Part shown: piece after piece, positions 24,190-33,315 of the stretch | Layout: each line of letters opens with the position of its first letter | Position numbering within the stretch: position 1 is the first letter of the stretch | NCBI GenBank assembly: GCA_910586605.1 | Contig: CAJUJR010000003.1 | Coordinates: 1-64,000, forward strand | DNA length: 64,000 bases | Reading direction: 5' to 3' | From: an uncultured Lachnospiraceae bacterium | GTDB lineage: Bacteria; Bacillota; Clostridia; Lachnospirales; Lachnospiraceae | The notes under the pieces: model-generated | The model's input: the letters and a program-made list of their open reading frames with translations, nothing else | Told to the model about the DNA's origin: nothing | Database searches by the model: none | Translations under genes and position numbers: made by a program

Positions 24190-25098
24190 TTATTGTGTTT
24201 CTTTTGTAGCCGCCGGGCTTTCGGGGCTTGCTATCAGATGCTGGCGCCCTTCTGCATCCATTTCATAATTGTCTTTGTAAATTAAATCAGACATTTTAAC
24301 CAGGGTAAACCCTTTTTCCTGTAACCCGTCAATTAGGCTTTCCAACGCTTCTGCCGTGTGTCTTGCCCCATTATGGCAGAGGATGATTGAGCCATTTCCA
24401 AGATGCTTGTGGTTTAAAACATTGGATAGGATTGTTTCAACGCCATAGTCTTTCCAGTCCAGGGAATCTACATCCCATTGGATTGGGTAATAACCGCAGG
24501 CATTTGCACTTTCTATTAGGGTATCATTATAATCGCCATATGGCGGCCTGAAAACTTGCATATCTACGCCGGTCAGCTCTTTTACTTTTTCATGCGGCGC
24601 CATTATTTCTTCTTTGCATTCTTCAGCAGAAAGGGTGGACATCTGTTTATGGTTTTGGCTATGGTTCCCAAGCTCATGCCCTGCTTTGCTGATTGCCTTC
24701 ACGTCATCAGGATATTTTTCAATCCATCCGCCAGTCATGAAAAATGTGACATGTACTTTTTTCTTTTTCAAGATATCTAGGATTTTTTTGGTATCTTCAT
24801 TTCCCCATGCGGCGTCAAAACTTAACGCCACTTTTTTTTCACTTTGTTCCACACAGTAAATCGGAAGCTTCTTATTGGAAATCCTACTGCCAGAAGTGGA
24901 GGTGTGGGGCTGTATGGCATTTTTCTGCCCATACCCAATAGCAATCCCGGAAAGCAGGATAACAGAGAGGACGACAAGCCCACTGCGGATAAAGGTGCTT
25001 ATATTTGCCAGTTCCTTGTCAATATTAAAATCGGGGGTTGGATTTGCTTCTGTTTTTGGAAAATGGGTTCCAGAAAAGAATTTAGAAAAATGTTTCAT
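24190..25098 (-). CDS. Polysaccharide deacetylase, PdaB-like
   Basis: Membrane-anchored NodB-domain (CE4) protein, 302 residues. A transmembrane helix at about 38-57 puts the catalytic domain outside. Motifs: SFDAAWGNED (catalytic Asp95; the second Asp of the usual TFDDG is replaced, as in the PdaB/YlxY subgroup), HELGNHSQNH (metal His146 and His150), RPPYGDYN, WDVDSLDW and ILCHNG. PdaB proteins act on spore or cell-wall peptidoglycan, which fits the Spo0A-bearing genome, but the substrate is inference. Start ATG 25098 has GAGG six bases upstream; an ATG at 25134 lacks a site. It is co-directional with and just downstream of tmcAL. Confidence 0.82.
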   Translation of the reverse strand: MKHFSKFFSGTHFPKTEANPTPDFNIDKELANISTFIRSGLVVLSVILLSGIAIGYGQKNAIQPHTSTSGSRISNKKLPIYCVEQSEKKVALSFDAAWGNEDTKKILDILKKKKVHVTFFMTGGWIEKYPDDVKAISKAGHELGNHSQNHKQMSTLSAEECKEEIMAPHEKVKELTGVDMQVFRPPYGDYNDTLIESANACGYYPIQWDVDSLDWKDYGVETILSNVLNHKHLGNGSIILCHNGARHTAEALESLIDGLQEKGFTLVKMSDLIYKDNYEMDAEGRQHLIASPESPAATKETQ

Positions 25099-25185
25099 AG
25101 TCTGCCTCATTTCTGTAAAGTGAGTTTTGTTCACGTTTTATTCACAGTATATGAAAAAGGGCAGGGGGGTATTCTATTTATCCTT

Positions 25186-26472
25186 TTATTTCCAGATAAC
25201 AGGCTGGCTATGGTACTCATCAGGCCGAGAGCAGCCCAATGCATTTTTTTGCACCTGGCGGTACAGGTTTGAGGCATAGATATCTTTCTGGTACATCCAG
25301 AGGGCATAGGAAAGAAATCCTGGGAAGGCTTCCTCTGTATCAGCATAATAGTTTGTTATATTCTGTAGGCCATCGGCAGGTTTTGTAATGATTGGGATTT
25401 TTGCCTGTATACGCAAAAGGCTGCTCTTCCCCCGCAAAAAGCCTAGAAGACGGGCATATGGGACAAATGGTGCAGGGATTAAGCCCTCTGCCTGCTTTTG
25501 GAAAAGTGGGTTCTCTATATGGAGCAGGCAACGGAGCAGTATACGGCTGATACGGCTGTAGGTATATTGTTTTGTTTTGGTTTGTGCGATAAATTGCGAA
25601 TATCCAGCATAGGCAGGGAACTGATTTTTTATGCGGTGAAAAATCTCATCTGTCATATCCAGGATATTTTTGTCTTTTTCTGTAAGATTGCTTAAGCGGT
25701 AGTATAAGAGGCTAGAAAAATAGTTTTCTGTTATAGGGTAATGGTTTGGGTATTGTTCAAGGAGGGAAGTTACATTTTGTGGCACAGCAGCAGCTATAGA
25801 GGTTAAAAACTTCTTAGGTTCTTCAAAGCTTTTTATCCGGATAGCGGAAGCGGAAGAAAAAGCGCCAGAAAGTTTTTGGCTGTGGTAGCCGCTGCCATTA
25901 CGCAGGATTGGGATTGGGATAAGCGGGCTGTCCAAAAGGGAAATTGCCTTTAAATATTCTATTGCCAGGATATTATTCGGAGCGGATAGCAGCGCAGCAC
26001 AGGCCTCTTTTTGGCTGGAAAAAATGCTGCAGAGCGCTTTTTGCCTTGCAACAGGGTAAGAATCGCCTTTGGCTATACAGTTGGCAACGGTCTGTTCAAA
26101 TTCCTTGGAAGGCTTTACAAGGAAGGCAGCGATTTCCTGTAACAGGGCAAGTTCACTGCTTTCACATCCAAAACAGATTCCATCTACAAAACTAAGTGAA
26201 GTGAAAAGGGATATCCCTGCCATGGCAAAAGTTTCAGCGCTGGCGGTGGCAAAGGACGCCGGAAGTTCAAAAACGCAGGCCGCACCGCAAGAAAGAGCCA
26301 TTTTTGTGCGCAGATACTTGTCTGTCCAGGCAGGCAGGCCGCGCTGGATATAGTCGCCACTCATTGCAATCACAATATTTTGTGCCCCGGTGCTTTTTTT
26401 TATCTGTTCTATCTGGTAAAGATGCCCATTGTGGAATGGGTTGTATTCTGCAATAATGCCAACGGTATTCAT
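25186..26472 (-). CDS. tmcAL: tRNA(Met) cytidine acetate ligase
   Basis: Activates acetate with ATP and transfers it to the wobble cytidine of elongator tRNA-Met, forming ac4C34 (YlbM family). 428 residues; the N-terminal nucleotidyltransferase fold is clear: GIIAEYNPFHNGHLYQIEQ with the HxGH motif, AMSGDYIQRGLPAWTDKYLRTKMAL, and GICFGCESSE. The C-terminal helical part matches family length. ATG 26472 is preceded on the minus strand by GGAGGGACAAT. It is divergent from ackA; both use or make acetate, which may be coincidental. Confidence 0.92.
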   Translation of the reverse strand: MNTVGIIAEYNPFHNGHLYQIEQIKKSTGAQNIVIAMSGDYIQRGLPAWTDKYLRTKMALSCGAACVFELPASFATASAETFAMAGISLFTSLSFVDGICFGCESSELALLQEIAAFLVKPSKEFEQTVANCIAKGDSYPVARQKALCSIFSSQKEACAALLSAPNNILAIEYLKAISLLDSPLIPIPILRNGSGYHSQKLSGAFSSASAIRIKSFEEPKKFLTSIAAAVPQNVTSLLEQYPNHYPITENYFSSLLYYRLSNLTEKDKNILDMTDEIFHRIKNQFPAYAGYSQFIAQTKTKQYTYSRISRILLRCLLHIENPLFQKQAEGLIPAPFVPYARLLGFLRGKSSLLRIQAKIPIITKPADGLQNITNYYADTEEAFPGFLSYALWMYQKDIYASNLYRQVQKNALGCSRPDEYHSQPVIWK

Positions 26473-26527
26473 ATTGTCCCTCCAAGTTGTTTTAAGGTTA
26501 CTATTCGCGGATTTGGTAATATTTTAC

Positions 26528-26556
26528 TAGACAAAGAAAAATGAATCAAGTATACT
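26528..26556 (+). promoter_or_regulatory. Sigma-A promoter of ackA
   Basis: TAGACA (26528-26533), 17-base spacer, TATACT (26551-26556), leaving a 115-base leader. Confidence 0.55.
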
Positions 26557-26671
26557 TTAATACAGTACGATTAAACGGCCTATCAGGGTTAGCTGTCCAC
26601 GGCATCCCAAATAAGTGATTTCCTGAAATTATCCGTGAATGGCAGCCTGCCAGGGCAGAAAGAGGTTAAAA

Positions 26672-27856
26672 ATGAGAATTTTAGTAGTGAATTGCGGCAG
26701 CTCGACATTGAAGTTCCAGTTAATTGATTCTGAAACTGAAGAAGCGATTGCATCTGGCCTTTGTGAGCGCATTGGATTAGATGGAAGCATTACCTATAAA
26801 GCACATGGCGAAAAATACGAATTGGAATTTGCGCTGCCAGACCACGGGGTTGCTATAAAGAAGGTATTGGACATGCTTTTGGATGAAAAGCTGGGTGTAT
26901 TAAGCTCTTTGTCTGAAATTAATGCGGTTGGGCACCGCTTGGTGCATGGCGGTGAGAAGTTTTCTTCTTCCGTTATTATTACAGAAGAAATCATCCGGGA
27001 AATCGAATCTTGCAATGATTTGGCTCCATTGCATAATCCGGCGAACCTGCTTGGGGTTCGTGCCTGCCAGAAGGTAATGCCGGGTGTCCCAAATGTTGCA
27101 GTATTTGATACGGCATTTCACCAGACCATGCCCAAGAAGGCTTATTTATACGGCCTTCCAAGAGAATATTATGAGAAATACGGCGTACGCCGTTATGGTT
27201 TTCATGGGACAAGCCATAGTTTTGTTTCAGACCGCCTTGCAAAGATTGCAGGCTTAGATAAAGAACATTCTAAAATGATTATCTGCCATATCGGGAGCGG
27301 AGCAAGCATTTCTGCAGTGAAAGACGGGAAAAGCATTGATACAAGCATGGGGATGACTCCTTTGGAAGGGCTTGTGATGGGAACACGTTCCGGGGATATT
27401 GACCCTGCAATCCTTGAATACATCTGCGAAAAAGAAAATATTTCTGTTAGTGAATTAACCTCTATTTTAAATAAAAAGTCGGGAGCATTGGGGCTTTCCG
27501 GCATTTCTAGCGACTACCGTGATTTGCTGGCAGCGGCTGAAGACGGGGATGAAAATGCCAAGGATGCGTTAGAAGTTGTCGTATACCGGATTACAAAATA
27601 TATTGGCGCATATTTTGTGGCGTTGGGCGGGGTAGATGCAATTGCATTAACCGCAGGGGTTGGCGAAAATAGTATGAAGATGCGGGAAAGAATTTTAAAC
27701 AGCCTTGGCGCATTAGGAATTGTGATGGATCCTGAGGCAAATGCCGTAGCAGGGGAGGAGATTTTACTGACAAAACCAGAAAGCAAAATACCAGTATGGG
27801 CTGTCCCTACTAATGAAGAACTTGCAATAGCAAGAGAAACGGCAAGGCTTGTATAA
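26672..27856 (+). CDS. ackA: Acetate kinase
   Basis: Converts acetyl phosphate and ADP to acetate and ATP, the last energy-yielding step of acetogenic fermentation. 394 residues, full length. Seen: N-terminal VVNCGSSTLKFQL phosphate-binding strand, NAVGHRLVHGG, the catalytic region VAVFDTAFHQTMP, RRYGFHGTSH, GSGASISAV, and LTAGVGENS. Start ATG 26672 follows AGAGGTT; the in-frame ATG at 26639 lacks a site. The usual partner gene pta is not adjacent. Cytosolic. Confidence 0.96.
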   Translation: MRILVVNCGSSTLKFQLIDSETEEAIASGLCERIGLDGSITYKAHGEKYELEFALPDHGVAIKKVLDMLLDEKLGVLSSLSEINAVGHRLVHGGEKFSSSVIITEEIIREIESCNDLAPLHNPANLLGVRACQKVMPGVPNVAVFDTAFHQTMPKKAYLYGLPREYYEKYGVRRYGFHGTSHSFVSDRLAKIAGLDKEHSKMIICHIGSGASISAVKDGKSIDTSMGMTPLEGLVMGTRSGDIDPAILEYICEKENISVSELTSILNKKSGALGLSGISSDYRDLLAAAEDGDENAKDALEVVVYRITKYIGAYFVALGGVDAIALTAGVGENSMKMRERILNSLGALGIVMDPEANAVAGEEILLTKPESKIPVWAVPTNEELAIARETARLV

Positions 27857-27964
27857 AACAATATAAGGAGACTTTAAGGGAAACGGCAAATTTCTTTTTT
27901 GGAATTAGCTGCACATATTACTAGAGATACTACGAAACTTACTTAAATTTCGGTGAAATATGTC

Positions 27965-27993
27965 TTTACCTAAGGCTTTCTTTTTGTTATGAT
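27965..27993 (+). promoter_or_regulatory. Sigma-A promoter of the cyclophilin gene
   Basis: TTTACC (27965-27970), 17-base spacer, TATGAT (27988-27993), 38 bases before the ATG. Confidence 0.5.
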
Positions 27994-28030
27994 TATAAAA
28001 TAACCGAAAAAATATAAAGGGGGCTATTGT

Positions 28031-28549
28031 ATGGCACAAAATCCAATTGTAACGATGGAAACGACGGCAGGTGTAATTAAAGCGGAGCTTTATCCGGAAA
28101 TTGCGCCAAACACAGTAAATAACTTTATTTCGCTGATCCAGAAGGGATTTTATGATGGACTGACTTTCCACAGGGTAATTGAAAACTTCATGATTCAGGG
28201 CGGAGACCCGGATGGGAATGGTACTGGCGGGCCAGGTTATTCTATTAAAGGAGAATTTTCTCAAAATGGTTTTGAAAATAACCTGGAACATAAAAGGGGC
28301 GTACTTTCCATGGCTCGTTCCCAGATGCCTGATTCTGCAGGTTCACAGTTTTTTATTATGCATAAGGATGCCCCACATCTGGATGGCGCATATGCTGCAT
28401 TTGGAAAAGTAACGGAAGGGCTGGAGGCTGTTGACCAGATTGCATCAACGAATATTGATTACAGGGATGCGCCGCTGGAGCCACAGATTATGACAAAAGT
28501 AACAGTAGAAACTTTTGATGGGGAATACCAGGAACCGGTAATGTGCTAA
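28031..28549 (+). CDS. ppiB: Peptidyl-prolyl cis-trans isomerase (cyclophilin)
   Basis: Catalyses proline isomerisation during protein folding. 172 residues, a minimal cytosolic cyclophilin without signal peptide. Conserved positions: FHRVIENFMIQGGDPDGNGTGGPGYSIKGEF (catalytic Arg in FHR), LSMARSQMPDSAGSQFFI, and HLDGAYAAFGKV. ATG 28031 follows AAGGGGG. Monocistronic with its own promoter and a very strong terminator. Confidence 0.93.
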   Translation: MAQNPIVTMETTAGVIKAELYPEIAPNTVNNFISLIQKGFYDGLTFHRVIENFMIQGGDPDGNGTGGPGYSIKGEFSQNGFENNLEHKRGVLSMARSQMPDSAGSQFFIMHKDAPHLDGAYAAFGKVTEGLEAVDQIASTNIDYRDAPLEPQIMTKVTVETFDGEYQEPVMC

Positions 28550-28568
28550 ATATACAATAAAACATTGT

Positions 28569-28610
28569 AACTGCCTTTTATAAAATTACAGTTTTATAAA
28601 AGGCAGTTTT
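28569..28610 (+). terminator. Strong terminator after ppiB
   Basis: Perfect 17-pair stem (AACTGCCTTTTATAAAA and complement), six-base loop and TT tail; the A-rich left arm lets it act on both strands. Confidence 0.85.
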
Positions 28611-28701
28611 CATATGTAGTGTTATTGTTTAGAGGATAGAGTGTATTTGCGTTTTGCTTTTTGCAAGAGCCAAACATGCTCTGGGAAGGAGATTTGAATA
28701 T

Positions 28702-29658
28702 ATGATACATTTTGGGATACTTGGGGCAGGTGAAATCGCCCGTAGATTTTTAGACGCCGTACGGCAGACAAAAGATGGGGATGTGATAGCAGTAGCAAGC
28801 AGGGATAGCAATAGGGCAAAAGCATGGGCAGAAAAAGAGCATCTGGGGGTATTTTATGGCAGTTATGATGAACTGCTGGCAAATCCGCAGATAGATGTGG
28901 TTTATATTGCAACAACTACCAATGCCCATTATAAAAACATCCTGCAATGCCTTTTGGCAGGCAAACATGTCCTTTGTGAAAAATCAATGGTCTGCACATA
29001 TGAGCAGGCAAAGGAAGTCTGCGCTTTAGCAAAAGAAAAGAAGCTTTTTCTAATGGAAGCTATGTGGAGCAGGTTTTTGCCAAAGACTGCTGCTGTACGA
29101 AACTGGATTGCAGAAGGCAGGATTGGCAGGGTAAACCTGATGCAGGCAACAATTGGGTGGAAGGCAGATATAACTTATAATAAACGGCTCTTTCTGCCAG
29201 AACTTGGCGGCGGCGCCCTTTACGACATTGGGGTTTATCCGCTTGAGCTTCTGCCTTATTTTGTAAACCAGAAGATTGTGGGGCTGCAGCCGCTAATGAA
29301 ACGCTGCGATACAGGTGTAGATGATATTTCAAGCCTAAACCTAATGTTAGAGGGCTGCTTTGCCAATATCCAATGCTCTTTTACTACAAAACTGCCAGAG
29401 GATGTATATATTTATGGAGAAGAAGGTTATATCAAGATTCCTAAAATCCATTATGGAAACCAGGCTATCTTATATGGGCATGATGATAAATCCAAAGACC
29501 ATTTTGAAGGAGGCCTGGAAAATGGATTTGTATATGAAGCAGAGGAGGTGATCCGCTGTATCCAAAACGGACAGTTGGAAAGCACAGTTTGCCCACATGA
29601 AATGACATTGGATGCCGCTATGTGGATTGATAATGTATTGGCTTGCACTAAAAATTAA
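28702..29658 (+). CDS. Gfo/Idh/MocA family oxidoreductase
   Basis: NAD(P)-dependent dehydrogenase of sugars or sugar derivatives, 318 residues, cytosolic. N-terminal Rossmann motif GILGAGEIARRF, VIAVASRDSNRAKAWA, the EKSMVCTYEQA segment that replaces the family's EKP lysine motif, and a C-terminal alpha/beta domain with GGGALYDIGVYPLELL. The catalytic Lys in EKP-type motifs reads Lys-Ser here, as in the trans-1,2-dihydrobenzenediol dehydrogenase-like subgroup. Start ATG 28702 follows GGGAAGGAG; the upstream ATG at 28654 has none. It directly precedes the galactanase gene; whether it works on galactose or arabinose products is inference. Confidence 0.88.
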   Translation: MIHFGILGAGEIARRFLDAVRQTKDGDVIAVASRDSNRAKAWAEKEHLGVFYGSYDELLANPQIDVVYIATTTNAHYKNILQCLLAGKHVLCEKSMVCTYEQAKEVCALAKEKKLFLMEAMWSRFLPKTAAVRNWIAEGRIGRVNLMQATIGWKADITYNKRLFLPELGGGALYDIGVYPLELLPYFVNQKIVGLQPLMKRCDTGVDDISSLNLMLEGCFANIQCSFTTKLPEDVYIYGEEGYIKIPKIHYGNQAILYGHDDKSKDHFEGGLENGFVYEAEEVIRCIQNGQLESTVCPHEMTLDAAMWIDNVLACTKN

Positions 29659-29685
29659 AGACTCCTGGACATATGTAAAGGAGAA

Positions 29686-29697
29686 GCAAACGGTTGC
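29686..29697 (+). promoter_or_regulatory. LacI-type operator 1 upstream of galactanase
   Basis: GCAAACGGTTGC fits the LacI/GalR half-site pattern AANCGNTT with mirror-symmetric flanks (one mismatch). Its centre is 117 bp from operator 2, close to a whole number of helical turns. Confidence 0.6.
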
Positions 29698-29765
29698 GCA
29701 AAGTTGCCTTGCATATTGTATAAAATTAATAAAAAATAGAGGGAAATTTTGTAAAAATCTATGAA

Positions 29766-29794
29766 TTGTCTCTAAAGAAGGATGATGTTATACT
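29766..29794 (+). promoter_or_regulatory. Promoter of the galactanase gene
   Basis: TTGTCT (29766-29771), 17-base spacer, TATACT (29789-29794); transcription would start near 29801, at the edge of operator 2. Confidence 0.6.
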
Positions 29795-29803
29795 ATAAAT
29801 GAA

Positions 29804-29813
29804 CAAGCGGTTG
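29804..29813 (+). promoter_or_regulatory. LacI-type operator 2 at the transcription start
   Basis: CAAGCGGTTG, again AANCGNTT with symmetric C/G flanks, placed over the expected +1 region, where a bound repressor would block initiation. Confidence 0.6.
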
Positions 29814-29843
29814 CGCTTTGTTCAGGAAACCGCACATGGTTAT

Positions 29844-29869
29844 TTCCTGCCAGAAAATGCTGGCAGGAA
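29844..29869 (+). repeat. Hairpin in the galactanase 5' leader
   Basis: TTCCTGCCAG-(aaaatg)-CTGGCAGGAA, perfect ten-pair stem, no T-run. It could stabilise the mRNA 5' end or be an attenuation arm. Confidence 0.6.
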
Positions 29870-29919
29870 GCTAAAATTAGGGTGTGTAATACGCTCTGGG
29901 AAAGGACAGGAGGAAATCT

Positions 29920-32900
29920 ATGAAGAAAACATGGAAAAAGGCATGGGGCATCATCCTTGCGCTTGCATTAGTACTTACAGCTGCTGCCATGCCGACAGCT
30001 TCTCAAAATGCAAGTGCAGCAGGAAGCGGCTTTACTCTGTATTTCTACAGTGAAGGGGAGGCATCGCTTTATCTGAACATCTGGAACCATGCAGGCCTTG
30101 AGTTTGCATCTGACGCTGTGACAAGCGGTGACTGGGGATGGGATTACAAGCAAGGGGTATTGCAGCCAGTTGCAGGTAATGCAGGCTGGTATTCTATCGG
30201 CCTTACTGTATTAGATGCAGCTGGCAATGATGGGTTTGATATCTATAATGGTGGAAATGCAGATGGCAATAAGGTAGCTACTTATGATAACCAGTGGAAT
30301 AATGTAACAGATTATGCAGTATTGGTTGGTGGTTCAAAAGACGCTTATGCAGTAAAGGGCGAAACCGTTTATACAGATTTGGCTGCGGCAGGGCTTGTAA
30401 TTGATGGAAGCAATGAGCCAGCACAGCCGACAGAACCAGCAGAAACAGTAAAACCTGCAGAATCTGAGCTTTATGTAGGAAGAATTCCGAATATGGGGGA
30501 TGATTTTATACGCGGCGCTGATATTTCTTCGGTATATTCAGAATACCAGAGCGGTGTGAAATACTATGATTTCTCTGGGAAGGAACTTGTTTTTTCTTCT
30601 ACATCCGGTGAAAAGACATTTTTTGATTTCCTAAAGGAAAGCGGCCATAACTGGGTGCGTATCCGTGTCTGGAATAATCCATATGACGCTAGTGGGAATG
30701 GTTATGGCGGCGGAAACAATGACCTTGCAACAGCAAAGCTAATTGGGAAAGCTGCTACAGACGCCGGGTTAAAGGTATTGATTGACTTCCATTATTCTGA
30801 TTTTTGGGCTGACCCGAATATGCAGGGGGCTCCAAAGGCATGGAAGGATTTTGGATTAACGAAAAAGGCAGAGGAATTAAAGAAATTTACATCAGAAAGC
30901 CTTGTAGAATTATTTGCTGCAGGGGTAGATGTTGGGATGGTTCAGGTCGGAAATGAAACAAATAACGGCCTCTGTGGTGAAACTGTAAAAGAAAATATCT
31001 GTACATTGTTCAATGCAGGAAGCAGCGCAGTCCGTGAGGCAGCAAATGCTGTAAAAAAAGAGGTTTTGGTGGCAATCCATTATACAAATGTACAGGATGC
31101 AGGTTATTATGATACAGTTGCTAAGATGTTAGATGATAATAAGGTGGATTATGATGTATTTGCTACTTCCTATTATCCATTCTGGCATGGGACAACAGAA
31201 AATCTAACCGCTGTATTGAAAAAGGTTGCAGAAACTTACAATAAAAAGGTAATGGTTGCAGAAGTTTCTTATGCTTATACATTAAAAGATGGAGATGGAC
31301 ACAGCAATAATGTAAAAGAAGATGCAGAGGGCTTGGTGTTTCATTATGCAACGACTGTTCAAGGCCAGGCAAATGCAATTGCTGATACAATGCGTGCAGT
31401 GTGCAATATTGGCGCGGCAGGGCTTGGTACATTTTATTGGGAGCCTGCATGGATTCCAGTAAGTGTATATGATGAAACTGCCGCAAATGCAGCAGATATC
31501 CTTGCCGCAAATAAGGCAGCATGGGAAAAATATGGTTCTGGCTGGGCTTCTAGCTACTCTGCAGAATATGATCCAGATAATGCAGGGAAATGGTATGGAG
31601 GTTCTTCCTGGGACAATCAGGCAATGTTTGACTTTACAGGTAAGCCTCTGGAATCCATTAATGTTTACAAATATGTACTGACGGGCACTACAGCAAAAGC
31701 AAAGTTAGAGAGCGTTGATGACGTAAGCGTAGCTGTCCTTAGTGATGAAGACTGGAAGATGCCGGAAACCGTCCTGGCAAAATATACAGACAATTCTGAA
31801 AAGGAAGTTTCTGTAAACTGGGCAGAAGCAGATGTATCGGCTGCCAAGACAGGCGGTGTCGGTACTTACAAAATCCATGGGACAGTGGCGGCAGACGGGG
31901 CTTCTTTTGAGATACTCTGCACCCTGGAAGTTAAACAGCCAAATTTATTGAAAAACCCAGGTTTTGAAGAGGAAGATATGAGCGCATGGGTAATTAATGT
32001 AATCAGTGGCGGAGCTGACTGTGCAGGCAGGGTAGCAGACAGCAATAAACGTACTGGCGAATACAGCCTGAAATACTGGTCAGAAGAACCTGTAAACTTT
32101 ACAGCAGAACAGACAGTGGCTCTAGATAAAGGCATTTACGAGCTGAGCGCATATAACCACGGCGCAGTAAGTGACAATGGCGAAAACGCCCTTTACCAGC
32201 TTTATGCTGTAATTGATGGAAAAGAATATACGGTAGATTCCTCTGTTACAAGCTGGCAGGTATGGGAAAACCCTACTATTTCGTCATTAAATGTGGCAAA
32301 GGACAATACAAAAGTTACCATCGGCATTAAGACAACAGTGAATGCAGGTGGCTGGGGTGCATGGGATGACTTCTATTTAAGGAAGACAGGAGATTTATCT
32401 GTCAGTGAGAAGGAAACACAAAGCATCTCTGGGAAGTCAGCATATACGAAGACATATGGTGCAAAAGCATTTACCTTAAATGCAAAAGCAGAAGGGGCGC
32501 TTTCTTATGTAAGCAGCAATCAGGCAGTAGCTTCTGTAGGCAAAGACGGGAAGGTAACTATCAAAGGTACAGGCAAGGCTGTTATTACAGTGAAGGCCGC
32601 TGAAACAGATAAATACCAGGCAGCTTCCAAAAAGATTACAATAACAGTTAAGCCGCAAAAGGTAAATGGCTTAAAGGTAAAAGCCGGCAAAAAGCAGCTT
32701 ACTGTCAGCTGGAAAAAGGCAGCAAAGGCTTCTGGTTATCAAATCCAGTATTCTACAGCAAAGAACTTTAATGGCGTAAAGACTATAACAGCAAAAGGCA
32801 CTTCTAAGAAAATAAAGGGCCTAAAAAGCGGCAAGGCATACTATGTAAGGGTATGTGCATATGCAAAGGATGGGAAAGGGAAAATCACTGGCGCATATAG

Positions 32901-32928
32901 TAAAACTTTGAAAATCAAAGTGAAATAA
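29920..32928 (+). CDS. Secreted arabinogalactan endo-beta-1,4-galactanase (GH53), multidomain
   Basis: Cleaves beta-1,4-galactan side chains of pectin outside the cell. 1002 residues. Order: signal peptide (1-34, ending NASAA), an N-terminal beta-rich domain of unknown type (35-165), a Pro/Thr/Glu linker, the GH53 barrel (about 185-560) with acid/base Glu346 in VGNETNNG and nucleophile Glu448 in MVAEVSYAYT, a Big_4-like Ig domain (590-670), a CBM61-like galactan-binding domain (680-825: NLLKNPGFEEEDMSAWVI ... WGAWDDFYLRK), an Ig-like domain with bacterial Big_2 pattern (AVASVGKDGKVTIKGTGKAVITVKA) and a C-terminal fibronectin type III domain (about 915-1000). No LPXTG or transmembrane anchor is seen. 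ATG 29920 has AGGAGG. Regulation by two LacI operators is likely. Confidence 0.93.
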   Translation: MKKTWKKAWGIILALALVLTAAAMPTASQNASAAGSGFTLYFYSEGEASLYLNIWNHAGLEFASDAVTSGDWGWDYKQGVLQPVAGNAGWYSIGLTVLDAAGNDGFDIYNGGNADGNKVATYDNQWNNVTDYAVLVGGSKDAYAVKGETVYTDLAAAGLVIDGSNEPAQPTEPAETVKPAESELYVGRIPNMGDDFIRGADISSVYSEYQSGVKYYDFSGKELVFSSTSGEKTFFDFLKESGHNWVRIRVWNNPYDASGNGYGGGNNDLATAKLIGKAATDAGLKVLIDFHYSDFWADPNMQGAPKAWKDFGLTKKAEELKKFTSESLVELFAAGVDVGMVQVGNETNNGLCGETVKENICTLFNAGSSAVREAANAVKKEVLVAIHYTNVQDAGYYDTVAKMLDDNKVDYDVFATSYYPFWHGTTENLTAVLKKVAETYNKKVMVAEVSYAYTLKDGDGHSNNVKEDAEGLVFHYATTVQGQANAIADTMRAVCNIGAAGLGTFYWEPAWIPVSVYDETAANAADILAANKAAWEKYGSGWASSYSAEYDPDNAGKWYGGSSWDNQAMFDFTGKPLESINVYKYVLTGTTAKAKLESVDDVSVAVLSDEDWKMPETVLAKYTDNSEKEVSVNWAEADVSAAKTGGVGTYKIHGTVAADGASFEILCTLEVKQPNLLKNPGFEEEDMSAWVINVISGGADCAGRVADSNKRTGEYSLKYWSEEPVNFTAEQTVALDKGIYELSAYNHGAVSDNGENALYQLYAVIDGKEYTVDSSVTSWQVWENPTISSLNVAKDNTKVTIGIKTTVNAGGWGAWDDFYLRKTGDLSVSEKETQSISGKSAYTKTYGAKAFTLNAKAEGALSYVSSNQAVASVGKDGKVTIKGTGKAVITVKAAETDKYQAASKKITITVKPQKVNGLKVKAGKKQLTVSWKKAAKASGYQIQYSTAKNFNGVKTITAKGTSKKIKGLKSGKAYYVRVCAYAKDGKGKITGAYSKTLKIKVK

Positions 32929-32968
32929 AGAAAAAGGGATGAAGTGAAAATCGGGTAGTATTACATAG

Positions 32969-33009
32969 AAAGAAGTGTTGCGTTATAAAATAGCGTAACA
33001 CTTCTTTTT
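32969..33009 (+). terminator. Terminator after the galactanase gene
   Basis: AAAGAAGTGTTGCG / CGTAACACTTCTTT stem with one G-T pair and a T-run at the end of the right arm, 41 bases after the stop. Confidence 0.85.
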
Positions 33010-33069
33010 GGTTTCTCATATTACATAATACGGAAAACACTGTTGTCCTGGCCATTATAAAAATAGTAC

Positions 33070-33118
33070 TTGACAAATGCATTATACGGCTGTATAATTC
33101 GATTATACAAATGTATAA
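33070..33118 (+). promoter_or_regulatory. Promoter/operator unit 1
   Basis: Consensus TTGACA (33070-33075), 17-base spacer, TATAAT (33093-33098). ATTATAC/GTATAAT (33081-33098) lies over the spacer and -10, and TTATACAAATGTATAA (33103-33118) just downstream; both have the TATAC/GTATA arms of BlaI/MecI operators. Confidence 0.75.
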
Positions 33119-33267
33119 CAAAGAAATTAGTCCTGGGCAGTTTAGGAGGAGGTGTTGCAAATAGGGAATTGATAAGAATTTTAATGACTTGGGCAAAGCA
33201 AAACTAAAAACTAGAGGGTGTTTTATCCACGCATCCCTTGCTTGTACCGTAGAACTCCAGATTTGGC

Positions 33268-33315
33268 TTGACAATGTTGCTATACGAGCGTATAATATTT
33301 TATACAAATGTATAA
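33268..33315 (+). promoter_or_regulatory. Promoter/operator unit 2 of blaI-M56
   Basis: TTGACA (33268-33273), 17-base spacer, TATAAT (33291-33296); operator arms TATAC/GTATA at 33281-33294 and an identical 16-base TTATACAAATGTATAA at 33300-33315, ending 17 bases before the blaI ATG. Confidence 0.8.

Noticed and set aside
26557..26671. Riboswitch in the ackA leader
   Set aside because: Only a small GGCAG-c-CTGCC hairpin was found; no known riboswitch core could be recognised.
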